64,000 nt of DNA from Mytilisepta virgata. Taxonomy: Eukaryota > Mollusca > Bivalvia > Mytilida > Mytilidae. Shown in pieces: positions 49,780-61,283 of the stretch (positions within the stretch are counted from its first letter, which is position 1; every line of letters begins with the position of its first letter). The translations under genes and the position numbers were made by a program. Under the pieces are notes generated by a model. It saw only the letters and a list, made by a program, of their open reading frames with translations. It made no database searches and had not been told where the DNA came from. The stretch is taken from contig CM051519.1 in the NCBI GenBank assembly GCA_028015205.1, positions 81,055,539-81,119,538 of the forward strand. The letters run 5' to 3'.

Positions 49780-50669
49780 TGTGTCGCCTGCAGAACGCAT
49801 GGTTGATACATAGGGATCACTATCTGTCGTCTTGCGTCTTGCGTCGTCCTGCGTCTTGCGTCTTGCGTTGTCACACTTTTCTTCTATCCTCAACTCCTCG
49901 TAAACCGCTCAAAGGATTTTGATGAAACTTTCTCTGTGCATTAACCTTAATGCACAGGTGTGCATATATATTTCATTTTTAGAAAATTTTACTTTTTTTT
50001 TTGGTAAAAATTGACATTTTTGCAAAAAAAGGGGGGCAAAACTTCTATCCTCAACTACTCCATAACCACTCAAATGAATTCGATGAAACTTTCACTGTGA
50101 ATTAATCTTAATGCACAGTTGTGCATATATATTTCATTTTTAGAAAATTTTAAATTTTTTTATGTAAAAAATGACATTTTTGCAAAAAAAGGGGGGGGGG
50201 GAAAACTCTATAACCGCTCTAAGGAATTTGATTAAACTTTCTCTGTGTTCTACCCTTAATGCACAGGTGTGAATATTTATTTCATTTGTAGAAAAATTTA
50301 ATTTTTTTTGGTAAAAATTGACATTTTTTGAACAAAAAAAAGGGAGGGGGGTCAAAACTGCTGTCCTCAACTACCCTATAACCGCTCAAAGGAATTTGAT
50401 GAAACTTTCTGTGCATTAACCTTAATGCATAGATGTGCATATATATTTCATTTTTAGAAAATTTTGATTTTTTTTTGTAATAAATTGACATTTTTGGAAA
50501 AAAAAGTGGGGGGGTTCAAAACTTCTATCCTCAACTACTCCATAACCACTCAAAGCAATTTGATAAAACTTTCTCTGTACATTAACCTTAATGCAAAGGT
50601 GTGAATATATATTTCATTTTTAGAACATTTTAATATCTTTTGTAAAAATTGAAGTCCGCAGGCGACACA
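49780..50669. mobile_element. TIR element TGTGTCGCCTGC with ~145-bp satellite core
   Basis: TGTGTCGCCTGC (49780-49791) and GCAGGCGACACA (50658-50669) are perfect 12-bp inverted ends. After a GTCTTGCGTC microrepeat (49828-49868), five to six units follow with TTCTATCCTCAACTACTCC, GATGAAACTTTCTCTGTG and TTAATGCACAGGTGTGCATA, separated by G or T runs. No coding frame. Confidence 0.7.
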
Positions 50670-51075
50670 TGTCTTCCTTGGAAGACTCACACATTTTATA
50701 ATCTGTTATTTGTTGTATGGCCATAGTCTTAGGCAATTAATGTAATACCACTGAGAACATTGAAAATGATACCCCCTCTCCCAATGATACTAGTGGAAAA
50801 TCAGTAATTTTGACATGTTAACCATATTCTTGAAATCTGAAAAAATGAAAAAAAAAAATAGTCCTTAGTTAACTGCTTGGAGACCCTCAAAGAAACTTTA
50901 TTACCTAAATTCACACCTAATTAAGCTTGATTTCAGCCTGTTATTTCAAAATAAAATTGTAACCAGAGAAATAGAGAGAAACTTAAACCAAGGTCATTTA
51001 GCTTTAAACTGTACATCACAGTGATAGAAATAGTCAAGATCAGGTAAAATTTTAGTTGCCCTCTATGCCCCAGAC

Positions 51076-51216
51076 AGACTGTGCAGTCATTGTAAAATTG
51101 TGGAAGATGGGTACCATTTCTTCTTTTATTGTAAAATAAATAAAAAAAATAGAGCAGAATTTATAAAAATAATCAAGATGCATTACCCCCAATTTGAGTA
51201 TATGTCACAAAAATAA
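51076..51216 (+). pseudogene. LINE-type retrotransposon C-terminal fragment (Cys/His motif)
   Basis: Reads RLCSHCKIVEDGYHFFFYCK, a C-x2-C...H...C arrangement that closes the reverse transcriptase ORF in many non-LTR elements, then AEFIK and a stop at about 51214. A related continuation (FIKESLVLR) appears about 60 bp later in another frame. Upstream sequence is decayed. Confidence 0.6.
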
Positions 51217-51319
51217 AATTATAAATAAATTATCCTCTTTAATACATCTAACTTAAACCTTTTAATGGCAGTATGTACCAGTACCTTTATAAAAGAATCT
51301 TTAGTATTGAGATAGGGTC

Positions 51320-53020
51320 TATGCGGATGCGAAGGTTTACATATCTTGAGCCATTGTGTCGATCATTCTTTAAACTTTGATTATGTAGTTACATGTTGAG
51401 CATTTCTCACCTATTTCGTGGAGAATACTGACTGTTTATTTCAGACAATGTACATGTATTGTTCTATCCTGCAAGGATAAATTTATATTTCATCAGGAAA
51501 AGTTATGAAATTGTCACATTTCTAGGCTTTTTAAGAAGGTGATTTTTGGCACGTAATCTAGGGAGAACATGACACCATTTTGATTATGGTCTGGTATACC
51601 CTATGACCCTATGACACCATTAACATATTCCTCCAAGTTTTGGCCAAATTTCAAACTGTCATGATACTTACCTCACTGCAAAGCACAAGAATACCAGATT
51701 TTAGAACTGCTGCAAATATTGTACGATGATTGTTTACTTTTTTCATAAAATGAGTCTGAAGACAAAGTTTCTATGATCACCATGTGTTTAATTTTGGAGA
51801 CAAACTGAGAAAAGGGATGGACATTAGTACAATAAATCCTACGCATAGATGGAAAATGTCAATTATTTCTATAAAATAAATATTCTCAGATTTCATTTAA
51901 GCCCTTAAATGTTACTTTTACCATTGTCTTAATTTATAATTTACTCAAATAAATTACTTCAAATTTCTATATTGATACTCAGTGACCAACTGCCCCGGAA
52001 GTGTATAACAAGTTACAGGAGTTATTGGACTTTGCTATATTTTTTCACATAGTATCATATCTCGTAGATGCACCACCCCTGTCAAACTACTCATCAGATT
52101 TTTATTATATTTTGCAAGATTGTTACTTCTGATATGAAATTTATTATATCACTTCATATGAATTCAGATTCATTGGATTTTACTGGAGATGTAGGATTTT
52201 GTTATTTTTATACTCCTGGCCTTTGCTGGTATATAGAAATCACTTTGTCCATCTGTTCGTCTGTCTGTCCATCCGTCATTGATGAAATGTTATATGAAGG
52301 TTAGGCATCATATGTAGATGTGCATGAAGCAAGATTATTATCACTGGATGCATGCAAAGGGAGATAATCCAACTTAAGGGTTTTACATGTTTAAAGCTTG
52401 TAAATGCAACTCCTAGTATTGCAAGCGGGGGGTATCACTCAGTGAGGTCACTCACAGTTCTAGTATATTATCACATAGTACCATATTCATACTTTCTTGC
52501 CTCAAGTTCTCTGATGCTTCTTGGCAGATTGTTCTTACAATTGAAGCATGATATTTGCACATACTGCAGTTTTGTTTTGCACTTCAAAACTTAACTCATC
52601 ATATGTTTTCATATTGGTGAGGAAAAATTTCATTTGCTGATTTATGTATTGTGGGGTGGGGGACGTATGGCTATGTGTAGCAATCTTGTTTTATTTGAGG
52701 TAAATGGCAATTAAAAAAAACTTTTGTTAATGCATGATTCTACTGTTCAAGTTTCTTGTATAATCTTTAACAGCAATCAGAATCAAGTAGAGAAACGTGT
52801 GATTTCTTCAGCTTTTCAAAGAACATGAAGGAGTTTTTAACAACCTTAATGATTTTTTTTGAAATGCATAATTACCCGAATGCTATAACAACTTGTAAGT
52901 GTAATTGTTTACAGCTTTGATCTTCTCAATATAACTTTTCTATTAATCGTGCAAAAAATTCAGAAAAAGCTAAAGGTTCTGATTATGCTTTCTGTATACT
53001 TGTTAAAATGAGCATTTGTT
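51320..53020. other. Stretch with no recognised gene
   Basis: AT-rich. It includes a GTTCGTCTGTCTGTCCATCC phrase at 52256 typical of the dispersed repeat also seen at 23060. The frames seen are short and without domains. Confidence 0.45.
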
Positions 53021-53029
53021 TTCATAGTA

Positions 53030-53330
53030 GAGGGGCATTATGTTTTTCGGTCTGCGTGTCCGTCGGTCCAGAATCAGGTTAAAGTTTTTGGTGACGGTAG
53101 TTTAGGGTAAAGTTGTAGTCACATTAACTTGAAACTGAATACACATATTCCTTATAATGCAGTCTTTCTCATTTGCATGCCAAACTCGGGTTTTGTCCTC
53201 ATTTTCATGGTTCACTGAACATAGAAATATGAAAGTGTGGAAACAGTACATTCCCAGGTTAAAGTTTTTGGTGAAGGTAGTTTAGGGTGAAGTTGTAGTC
53301 ACATATGTTCCTTATAAAGTGATCCAGGAG
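53030..53330. repeat. GGGGCATTATGTTTTTCGG-type interspersed repeat, two units
   Basis: AGGTTAAAGTTTTTGGTGAC and TAGTTTAGGGTAAAGTTGTA occur at about 53077 and again at 53257, a period of about 180 bp. Related to 23060-23290. Confidence 0.5.
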
Positions 53331-54583
53331 TAAGTAAATATTTAAATGACAGATCCCTTAGTTGCTGCACTAGGGAAAAAAATCCATCAATTCAGACATT
53401 TCTTATATAAATATAAGAATATGGGGTATACATCATTAAGGCAAAATCCCAACAGGATCTCATTTAGTTGATCACAGAACCCATCCAGTACATGTACCAA
53501 ACTGGAAAAATCAGATTCTATATGAGGATTATACCTTAGAATGAAGTGTGTCTGTATATACCTTATCTGTAATGGTCAGAAAATTTAATTACTTAAACCA
53601 CAGAAAGATAATCTATGTAGAGAAGACCTAGCAATAAACTGGACATAAACATCTAATTAAGTACTTGTCTCAGGTGAAAATCCAGGTAATAAAACCTCCG
53701 GCTGATTGACGTTAATGTGTCTGATACACAATCAGTTTGTCCAGCGGCCAATTCACTGACCATTACAGTGGTCACTGTATCATATTTTTGATCAGAAGAA
53801 AAACAATGTTAAACTATCTTTTATCCCTATCTGACATTTATCCAATGTAATCAGTAATTGGTTGTCTCCCTTTAATAATACATTAGTCATTGAAACTAAC
53901 TTTCTTAAAAGTCAACCCTATTGCAAACCAATGGGTTCTGCTGTTTAGAAAGAGTGATATGATCGGTTATTTCCATAATTTTTTAATGAGGTTTATCATA
54001 ATGTTTTTTTGCTCTTGTTCAAATGCAGTAATCGCAGGTTTTAGATAATGTATTGGTCAAACTAATCCTTCAAAAATGTCAGGTTATCTGCGCATACACC
54101 ACAGTTTGATTTGAAAACTTCTGTTTGGTCAGAGCATGAAATTGCAGATAATCCACAAACTTTTTTAATGTGACAACAGGAAAAGGCAACTGTAAAAAAT
54201 GAAATGAGTTTGGAACTTTTAATTAAATAAGCATTCTCATATGTGTCATGTTTTCAGGACATCTTTTGCAATGAATGAATTTGGTTTTCTTCTGTTGAAG
54301 GTTGTATTTCATTCTTAACGCCTTTAACAAATTGTCTGATTCTATTTTCTCTTTCTGTGACACACAGTGATATCACAACTTCAGAAAAAAAAATTAAATA
54401 CTAGAACATATCTTCACCTACTTATCTACTTCTTGAACTAATTAAAGAGAACAGATAGCTTATTTAGGAGCTCATTCAATTATATGTAAGATCTATTGTG
54501 TGCAAACATAATGCACCCCTGTGTTTTTAACCTACCAGAAATAAAAAAATCTCATACCAGAAGTGTTCTTCAGTACAGAAAAA

Positions 54584-54680
54584 AATGGAGATTGTGTGTC
54601 TGTAAGACAAGGATGTCCTTTCCTCTTGCACATAGAATTCCCAACTATTTATGACAGGAAATCATTTTGAGAATTATTTT
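54584..54680 (+). pseudogene. LINE reverse transcriptase relic
   Basis: Reads NGDCVSVRQGCPFLLHIEF and onward for about 30 residues to a stop. VRQGCP is the conserved palm-domain phrase of LINE reverse transcriptases (usually GVRQGCPLSP). Flanking sequence is too decayed to extend it. The LINE fragment at 51076 is on the same strand but in the wrong order to be the same copy. Confidence 0.5.
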
Positions 54681-54859
54681 AAATATCTGAAGGTTTCGTA
54701 ATATATCATGCTTTAACTTTTACCCCAATAAAAATAATGAATCCACAGGACTAAATTCTATTTCTGACACAAGGATCCCAAATATGTTGGTGATCTTTGA
54801 CTAAAGATGACTGTATTGTTCATAACAGATATTTTTTTTAGACATAGACTAAAATGCAA

Positions 54860-55810
54860 AAAATTATCTGTCACTATACCATAAAATTTAGGTCATAGTG
54901 ACTCAAATGTAGCTGAGCTGTGTTTTAATACATGAGAACTGTAATAGTGAAATATCCTTAAAACATTACCATGGGTTCTAATAATACACTTAAATGCAAA
55001 AATTTTAATCATAGTCACTCAAGCATAAAATGTAGGTCACTATACCATAAAATTTAGGTCATAATGACTCAAATGTAGCTGAGCTGTTTTTTAATACAGG
55101 AGGACTGTAATAGTGAAATATCCTTAAAACATTACCATGGGTTCTAAAAATACACTTAAATGCAAAAATTTTAATCATAGTCACTCAAGCATAAAATTTA
55201 TGTCATGGTGATTCAAATGTTGCTGAGTGGTGTTTATTATATTAGATGACTGCAGTTATGAAATTTGGGCCCAAATTGTGTTGAGTTGTGTTGTACTATA
55301 TGGGATGATTGTAGTTTTGAAATATCATAATTATACAACAATTGGTCCTTTAAAATATTCCTAAATTTTACCAAAGTGACTCAAGAATAAAATATAGGTC
55401 ACAATGACTCAAATGTTGCTGACTTTTGTTATGTATTATATAAGATGAAATTTATATATATAATATCATTGATATGCCTCAGTAGGTTTCTTAGAAATGG
55501 ATCTAAACACAAAAACTTAACCAAGTCAATCATGCATGAAATGTGGGTCATAATGACCCAACCGTTGGAGAATGCGTCATATATTGTTAAATGATTATAG
55601 TGGTGAATATCATTGGTATAGCACAATGGATTCCTAGGATATGAAATTTAAGGCATAAATTTATCAGAGTCACTCATGCATCAAATGTAGGTCAAAGTGA
55701 TTGAAATTTGCATACTTGTGTTCCATGCTATTAGAGGATTGTCGTGATATAGTATCATTGATATATCTCAACGGGTTTATGAGAAATGGACTTAAACATA
55801 AAAGCTTAAC
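54860..55810. repeat. Satellite array, 130-165-bp units
   Basis: About seven units share GCATAAAATTTAGGTCATA, TGACTCAAATGTAGCTGAGC and CAAAAATTTTAATCATAG. The two units near 54910 and 55079 are nearly identical (166-bp period); the rest diverge to the right. Confidence 0.7.
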
Positions 55811-56424
55811 CAAGCCAGACGGGTAAATCTATATGCCCCTTCCACATTTGTGTACAGGGTATCAAAACCAAAATTATTCAAATTTACAATCTTATTATCT
55901 GAATGAAGTATATAGTTACATGATCTTCTAATACTGTACATCTTGAGAAAGCAACTTTGAGTATGATTTTTCCCTCCCATCAGTTATCTTCACAGAACAA
56001 ACCATTTCATATTGTAAATGAAACATAATTTTGTTACTTCTTTGCCAAAAAACTATATAGTGAAAGCAAAGACTGGTTAAGTCAGAGTCTTTAAAGTATG
56101 CATGAGTTTGCTGATATACCTTCATGTAGTATGTTACCATATTCCATCCCATAAAAATTGAGCTGCATAACTTGCTTTAAAATTCACCTTAATATGCCAA
56201 GCATTATAAAACATGCAGTCTGAGAAAATGATAAATTAGCTATTCTAAAATAGTTTAAACATATACAACAAAAAGCAGCATATGTTTTAAATAAAGAATT
56301 CTTGACATGGTCAATTTCACATTTATTTTGTATATTTACTTTCATGATTTATACTTGAATTCAACCTATAGTTGTGTTCAGAAAATATAACAAAATACAA
56401 ACTATTCCCCCAACAGAAAGTTGT

Positions 56425-56490
56425 TCATATTGTGGCTTGCGGCTGATATTTTACGATAACAATGTGCAGAAAACCCGATAATCTATAATT
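56425..56490 (+). repeat. Half copy of the GGCTGATATTTTAC foldback element
   Basis: CATATTGTGGCTTGCGGCTG, ATATTTTACGATAACAATGT and GCAGAAAACCCGATAATCTA match the right part of 37180-37255. Confidence 0.65.
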
Positions 56491-57118
56491 AAAATTCGCC
56501 CTAATATGCCAAGCATTATACAACATGCATCCATCATTATGGAAAAAGGATAAATGCATCAAAATTTTAAATCAGAATTATTGTTCACAGACTAAAAGTA
56601 ATGTGTGAATAGTGGATAGAGAAAACTCTCTCTTCTGTGGTCCATAAGAATTTATATATAGTTACATACTTTCTTATTTGACCATCATAGTTGGTTTACA
56701 AAATTTGTTGATGATATCATGCACCAATAACACCTGACTTTATTTAGGGGGAACATTTGAATGGTCCATTGTTGTTTGTTTTGGAACTGTTTAAAAGTAT
56801 GGGGGTAGTAAAAATTTACTTTCTGTTGATGCAGTTTCTTTGTTGTGAAAATATATTAAAATGCAGTAGATTTTTACAAAGGTAGATCAAATATTAGCTA
56901 CCAAAGTGTAATGTGCAATAAAATGGAGGGTGTAGATGAAAATAAATAAACTTTTATATAAGTATGGAAATTATTTGGCCATTAAACAGATATGTTCTTT
57001 GTACGAGTACATAATCAAGTATTTCTGTAAGCATTGGCTCTTACTTGAATGTGAAATCTAATAATAATGTGAAATAAATCGCTCATAAGATGATTTATAT
57101 GTTTTATATATTTTTCAG

Positions 57119-57172
57119 ATTGTATATTGTTATTTAGACTGAAAAAAGAACACAAGTGTTTCATTTTCAAAG
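57119..57172 (+). other. Exon-like segment of unknown gene
   Basis: Bounded by ATATTTTTCAG and AAAG|GTAAGG. One frame is open (17 codons) with no recognisable match. It may be an exon of a non-coding transcript or chance. Confidence 0.2.
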
Positions 57173-57225
57173 GTAAGGTACATTTTATGTAAAAACTTAC
57201 TTTTTATTTAAGTGATCATATTTTC

Positions 57226-57650
57226 AGCTCAGCTGGCCCAAGGATAAGGTGAGCTATTGCAAGAACTTTGTGTCTGTCGTCTGTCATCTGTCCATCTGGC
57301 CATTGTTAGACAGTTAACCATCTTCTCTAAAACCACTGGGCCAATTTGAACAAACTCTGCAGGATAATGTATGGAACATTCAATTAAATGAAAAACACTG
57401 CCAGCGGGTTGCAATTCTTGATTCTGATTTGTCAGATTTTCTTCTCTTAAAAACTAAAATGTCAAATCTTTTCAAAGTTTTTAGGAATGATGATTGGATA
57501 CCCTCTACTAAGATTTCTCATTCAGTGTTGATCAGGTTACATGTTGACTACAGTGGCACATGGATTTGAAGCCCATATGAAATCTAAATATTTTAATCTC
57601 CACTGAAACTGCAAAGCCTGTTATAACAACAGACTTCTTAATGGAGGTTT
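57226..57650. mobile_element. Diverged TAGCTCACC-type element
   Basis: CAGCTCAGCTGGCCCAAGGA, AAGGTGAGCTATTGCAAG and the TGTCTGTCGTCTGTCATCTG phrase form the usual left end. Core phrases ATCTTCTCTAAAACCACTGG follow. The right end is not clear. Confidence 0.5.
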
Positions 57651-58059
57651 ATCTGACCCCTTTCCCCTCCTAAAAGAATATTGGTAGGTTCAAGAACAGA
57701 ATCTTTTAAAAGTCAATTATCTTAAGCACATATAGATTGTCTGAGTGATGTTTGTTGGATCAACTGGACTGCTATTAATCACTCACCTGCAACCAACAAC
57801 AGGAATGCCATGATAGCACTTGACTGGGCCCCTGAAAGAAAAAGAAAAACAGGTAGACCGGAGGGAACTTGGAGAAGAACAGTATAAAGAGAAAGGAAAC
57901 ATCTGGCAACCAGGCAGGCAGAAGACAGACCAAAATGGAAAGGACTTGTTCACAGCACCATTCTCCAAGAGGAGACAGCAAGCAAACAGCAATGTTATAA
58001 TTGTTTTTCAAACTATATTTAAATGAAGTGTGATTTCCAAGTTTGTTGTCAGGGGTTGA

Positions 58060-58400
58060 TGGTTCTTTGCAAATTGTTGAACTTTCAACATAAATAACAT
58101 GGTTCTTTACAAATTGTTGGACTTTTAACATAAATAACTACAACAAGACATTCAAAATTCTGAATTAATTGCAAAAAATTTGACGAATATTGCAATCAAC
58201 AATCAAATTTTAAAATAAGTGTGTTTTTAACTGAGTTTTTTAACTGAAAAACAAGAGGGTGGCTCCGCATGATAGTGAAGAAAACCCATGCAAAAAATGT
58301 GACGAATATTGCAATCAACAATCAAATTTTAAAATAAGTGTGTTTTTAACTGAGTTTTTTAACTGAAAAACAAGAGGGTGGCTCCACATGGTGGTGAAGA
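58060..58400. repeat. Two short direct duplications
   Basis: A ~47-bp phrase (GTTCTTTGCAAATTGTTGAA) occurs at 58070 and 58101. A ~120-bp block starting TGCAAAAAATTTGACGAATA occurs at about 58168 and 58288 with very few differences, including GAAAAACAAGAGGGTGGCTC. The recent look of the second pair suggests a young duplication. Confidence 0.75.
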
Positions 58401-58624
58401 AAAACCACGATTTGCTGTCATTTTTACAGCTCATTATTTTTTCTGTATTTGAAAAAAAACTATATGAAAGTCTTGATGTGGCCAAGAATTTTTTTTTATT
58501 CAGAACTATCAATATTTTGTCAAAGTTTAAGTTTTCCTTAAATTTAGAAATCTTTTCATTGGTCATCATTAAAGTACATGCATTAAAAATAGATACATTC
58601 AGTTATATTTGTTGAAAATATCGG

Positions 58625-59880
58625 TTAAGTGGGGTTTTTTGTGGGTTAAAACCCTCATGAAAAGTGTTCATTGTTAAGATAAGTTTTGATTATGCACCTA
58701 ACGGTTTAATTTTACGCATTCATACTGATAGATCTTTACTCTATATAGATTATTAAATGCCTCATTTAGTTACAATTTTTTGATTCATATCAGTAAGACC
58801 TTTTTTGCTTGTTGAATAAAGTTTGTTCTGGGTCAGACGTTTGGTGTCTGTCGGGTGGGATAGAATGTTACGGATATTTTATTTTGAAAAATGAGGTCAG
58901 AAATGACAGTTTCAGTCTATTCGGGTATGATTAGGGTGTCATTTGGTTTTAAAAAGAAAATAATTGATTTTATGCATATTTTTATATTTTCCTTCTCAAA
59001 TTCATTGATATACCACTATGATTAATGAGGGTTTTTTGTATTTATTGCCCTCTATCATGTGATGGTACAGGCATTGGTTTCCATGAATGATTAAGTTTAT
59101 CTTTCAATTCAGTTTTCATGGATATGCTATGCCTGTTAGATAGCTTTTCTGTGGAAGGCATGAATATAATTTTTAAAAAAAATATATGCTCCAAAATTTG
59201 TTGATTTTTAATTAAAAATCTAATTTTTTAATATAAAGTCGACTGCCAAATCATTTAAACATCTAGACTGAATATGGAGTTATGTCCCTTAAGAATGCTA
59301 CGAATAGCAAAATTCAAGGTAAATTGTCCCACAGCGTGCATTGGCCAATTTATTTTGGATGTTGTCATAATATAAGAGACCATTAAAAATGTGTACCATA
59401 GATATGTTGCAGTGAATGTAATATTTATTTGTTGAAATCTTTTAACCTGAAAAGTTCATGATGTTTATTGTTTTTGTCATGCACAATAAATATCACATAA
59501 GTTGAGCAAAAAAACATATAATATAACATATTCTTTTATACTTCCTATAAAGGAAATGTCAAGTGTCTGGCTTTTTGATAATATAAGTATTTGTGCCCTC
59601 TACTAAGTCCCCATTATGACTTCATCTGGTGATTTTTATATGTCAAAAGTCTGGTGTGAGTATCAAATGTCAGGATTACAAAAAATATATACATATTCAT
59701 GGATGGATTGAAATACACGAACCAAATAACAGTCTGAAAAAAACAGCCTAAGGAAAATTTTCAGAATATAAATAGGAAATATAATGTAGGCTTAGGGATG
59801 TTGGGAGGAAGAAATCAGTGACAGGTCCAAAACTGAAGGATTTTTGCTAGTTATGTTGTTGATTTTTGGTCAGATTTTCT
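58625..59880. other. Stretch with no recognised gene
   Basis: AT-rich sequence; no frame with domain character and no repeat structure I could define on either strand. Confidence 0.4.
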
Positions 59881-59912
59881 AACTCTTTTGCTTTTATCTA
59901 TTTCAAATCTTC

Positions 59913-60120
59913 CATGGTAGTCTCATGGTAGCATGCTCAACTCTAGTGCAGAAGGTTGTGAATTAAATTTCTGACCTTGTCAAACTAAAGATTTTTATAT
60001 TGGTATTAGCCACTTTTCTATTAAGCATATGCGACATTTAGGAGTAAGAGGAAATACAGATCGGCTTTCAGTGCGAATAATGTGTCTTGTTTGCATAAAA
60101 TGTCTTTTAATATGTGGAAT
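59913..60120 (+). mobile_element. tRNA-derived SINE, diverged
   Basis: GGTAGTCTCATGGTAGCATG (A box-like) and AAGGTTGTGAATTAAATT (decayed B box), then TAGGAGTAAGAG and GCGAATAATGTGTCTTG, the same body as 32421-32650. Confidence 0.55.
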
Positions 60121-60889
60121 GTGAGTGTTCACATTTATAAAATTTTTACTTTTATTTTTGGAAAAGAAGGAAAGGGTGAATATCAAAAGCAAAAAACCTC
60201 ACATCTGTAAAAAGGAAAACAATCATGCAAAAGCTCATGATCTAAGTCAATATATGATCATATTATTACAATGGAACTCGACAGGTGGTAAAAATCCTAA
60301 TACTGATATAAATTCAATAAACAGATAATTAGATTTGAATTAAGATTAAGGTTTATCGTAGGATGACACAGGCAATAATGGCTTGGAATTTCTGTTAAAG
60401 GTATTTAATGGATAATGTCCCATATCTGATATGTTCTTAATTTTTACTCCTACACAGTTAAAATATTTAAAATATTATTGACTGGCCTTGGAAACAGTCA
60501 GATTAATAAGTTGAGTTAATGGAGCAAAATTAATGATTCAGGGCTGTAAAAATGATAATTTTAATCCAGAACCCAGTGAAATAAGGATGACTGTGAATTA
60601 AATGTTGATACCTAATAAGAAGATGAAATGCCAAAATTATAAAGACTACGTGTATTGCATGAGTCCTTAGGATCTAGAATGACTTCCACAAGTGTGGAAG
60701 CTGCTTCTATGGCAAAATTACTGTTACATAAACATCTAAGACAGGATTACGTTCAGTCTGTGTTCTTTTCATCACTTCAAAAATTTTATGATCATCATCA
60801 TGAAATGATTGGCTGATACGAAGTTTCTATCTGGCATATAAGACTAACACCTCACCGGACTTGACACTTCACTGTATTTTACTCAATGT

Positions 60890-60990
60890 CAATATGACGG
60901 TGCCATTTATAGAAATGATTACCCTTCCGGAGCACCCAATGTTACTCCTGGTTTTTTTGTAAGAGTTCACATTGCTGGCGCTTAGCTTCT
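60890..60990 (+). mobile_element. Relic of a Penelope-like element 3' tail
   Basis: TTACCCTTCCGGAGCACCCA and TCCTGGTTTTTTTGTAAGAG then TTCACATTGCT resemble the tail seen (inverted) at 38300-38380. Confidence 0.4.
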
Positions 60991-61218
60991 GTACTTCTGT
61001 TTCTTCAATCTGTAGATTATTCCTATGAATTGAAAACAAAAAAGTGCAATACCTTTGATAGACTTCAGTTATGACATCACCAAAACAATAGTATTTGATT
61101 GGTTGATATTTATCCATGTTAGATAGCCTCACACAACCCTGTTTTATATGGGCTGTGTAACATGGAAAACATCGATTTTGTAAGAAAAAGGTCATGAATT
61201 CCAATGCTTTATGTAGGC

Positions 61219-61283
61219 TGAAATATTGCCTACTGCCATTGGTGAAATCTTAGATTTCCTTAGTGGAAGTGGGCAATATTTTA
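61219..61283. repeat. Hairpin with 32-bp arms and 1-nt loop
   Basis: TGAAATATTGCCTACTGCCA onward pairs with the following GTGGGCAATATTTTA arm, seven mismatches in 32 positions. From here to 63280 nothing else stands out. Confidence 0.6.

Noticed and set aside
49609..49893. 94-codon minus frame with RRKTQDDARRKT repeats
   Set aside because: The repeated residues come from the GTCTTGC microrepeat at the left end of the 49780-50669 element.
60869..61204. 111-codon minus frame
   Set aside because: It overlaps a Penelope-like tail relic on the plus strand and shows no domain; chance frame.
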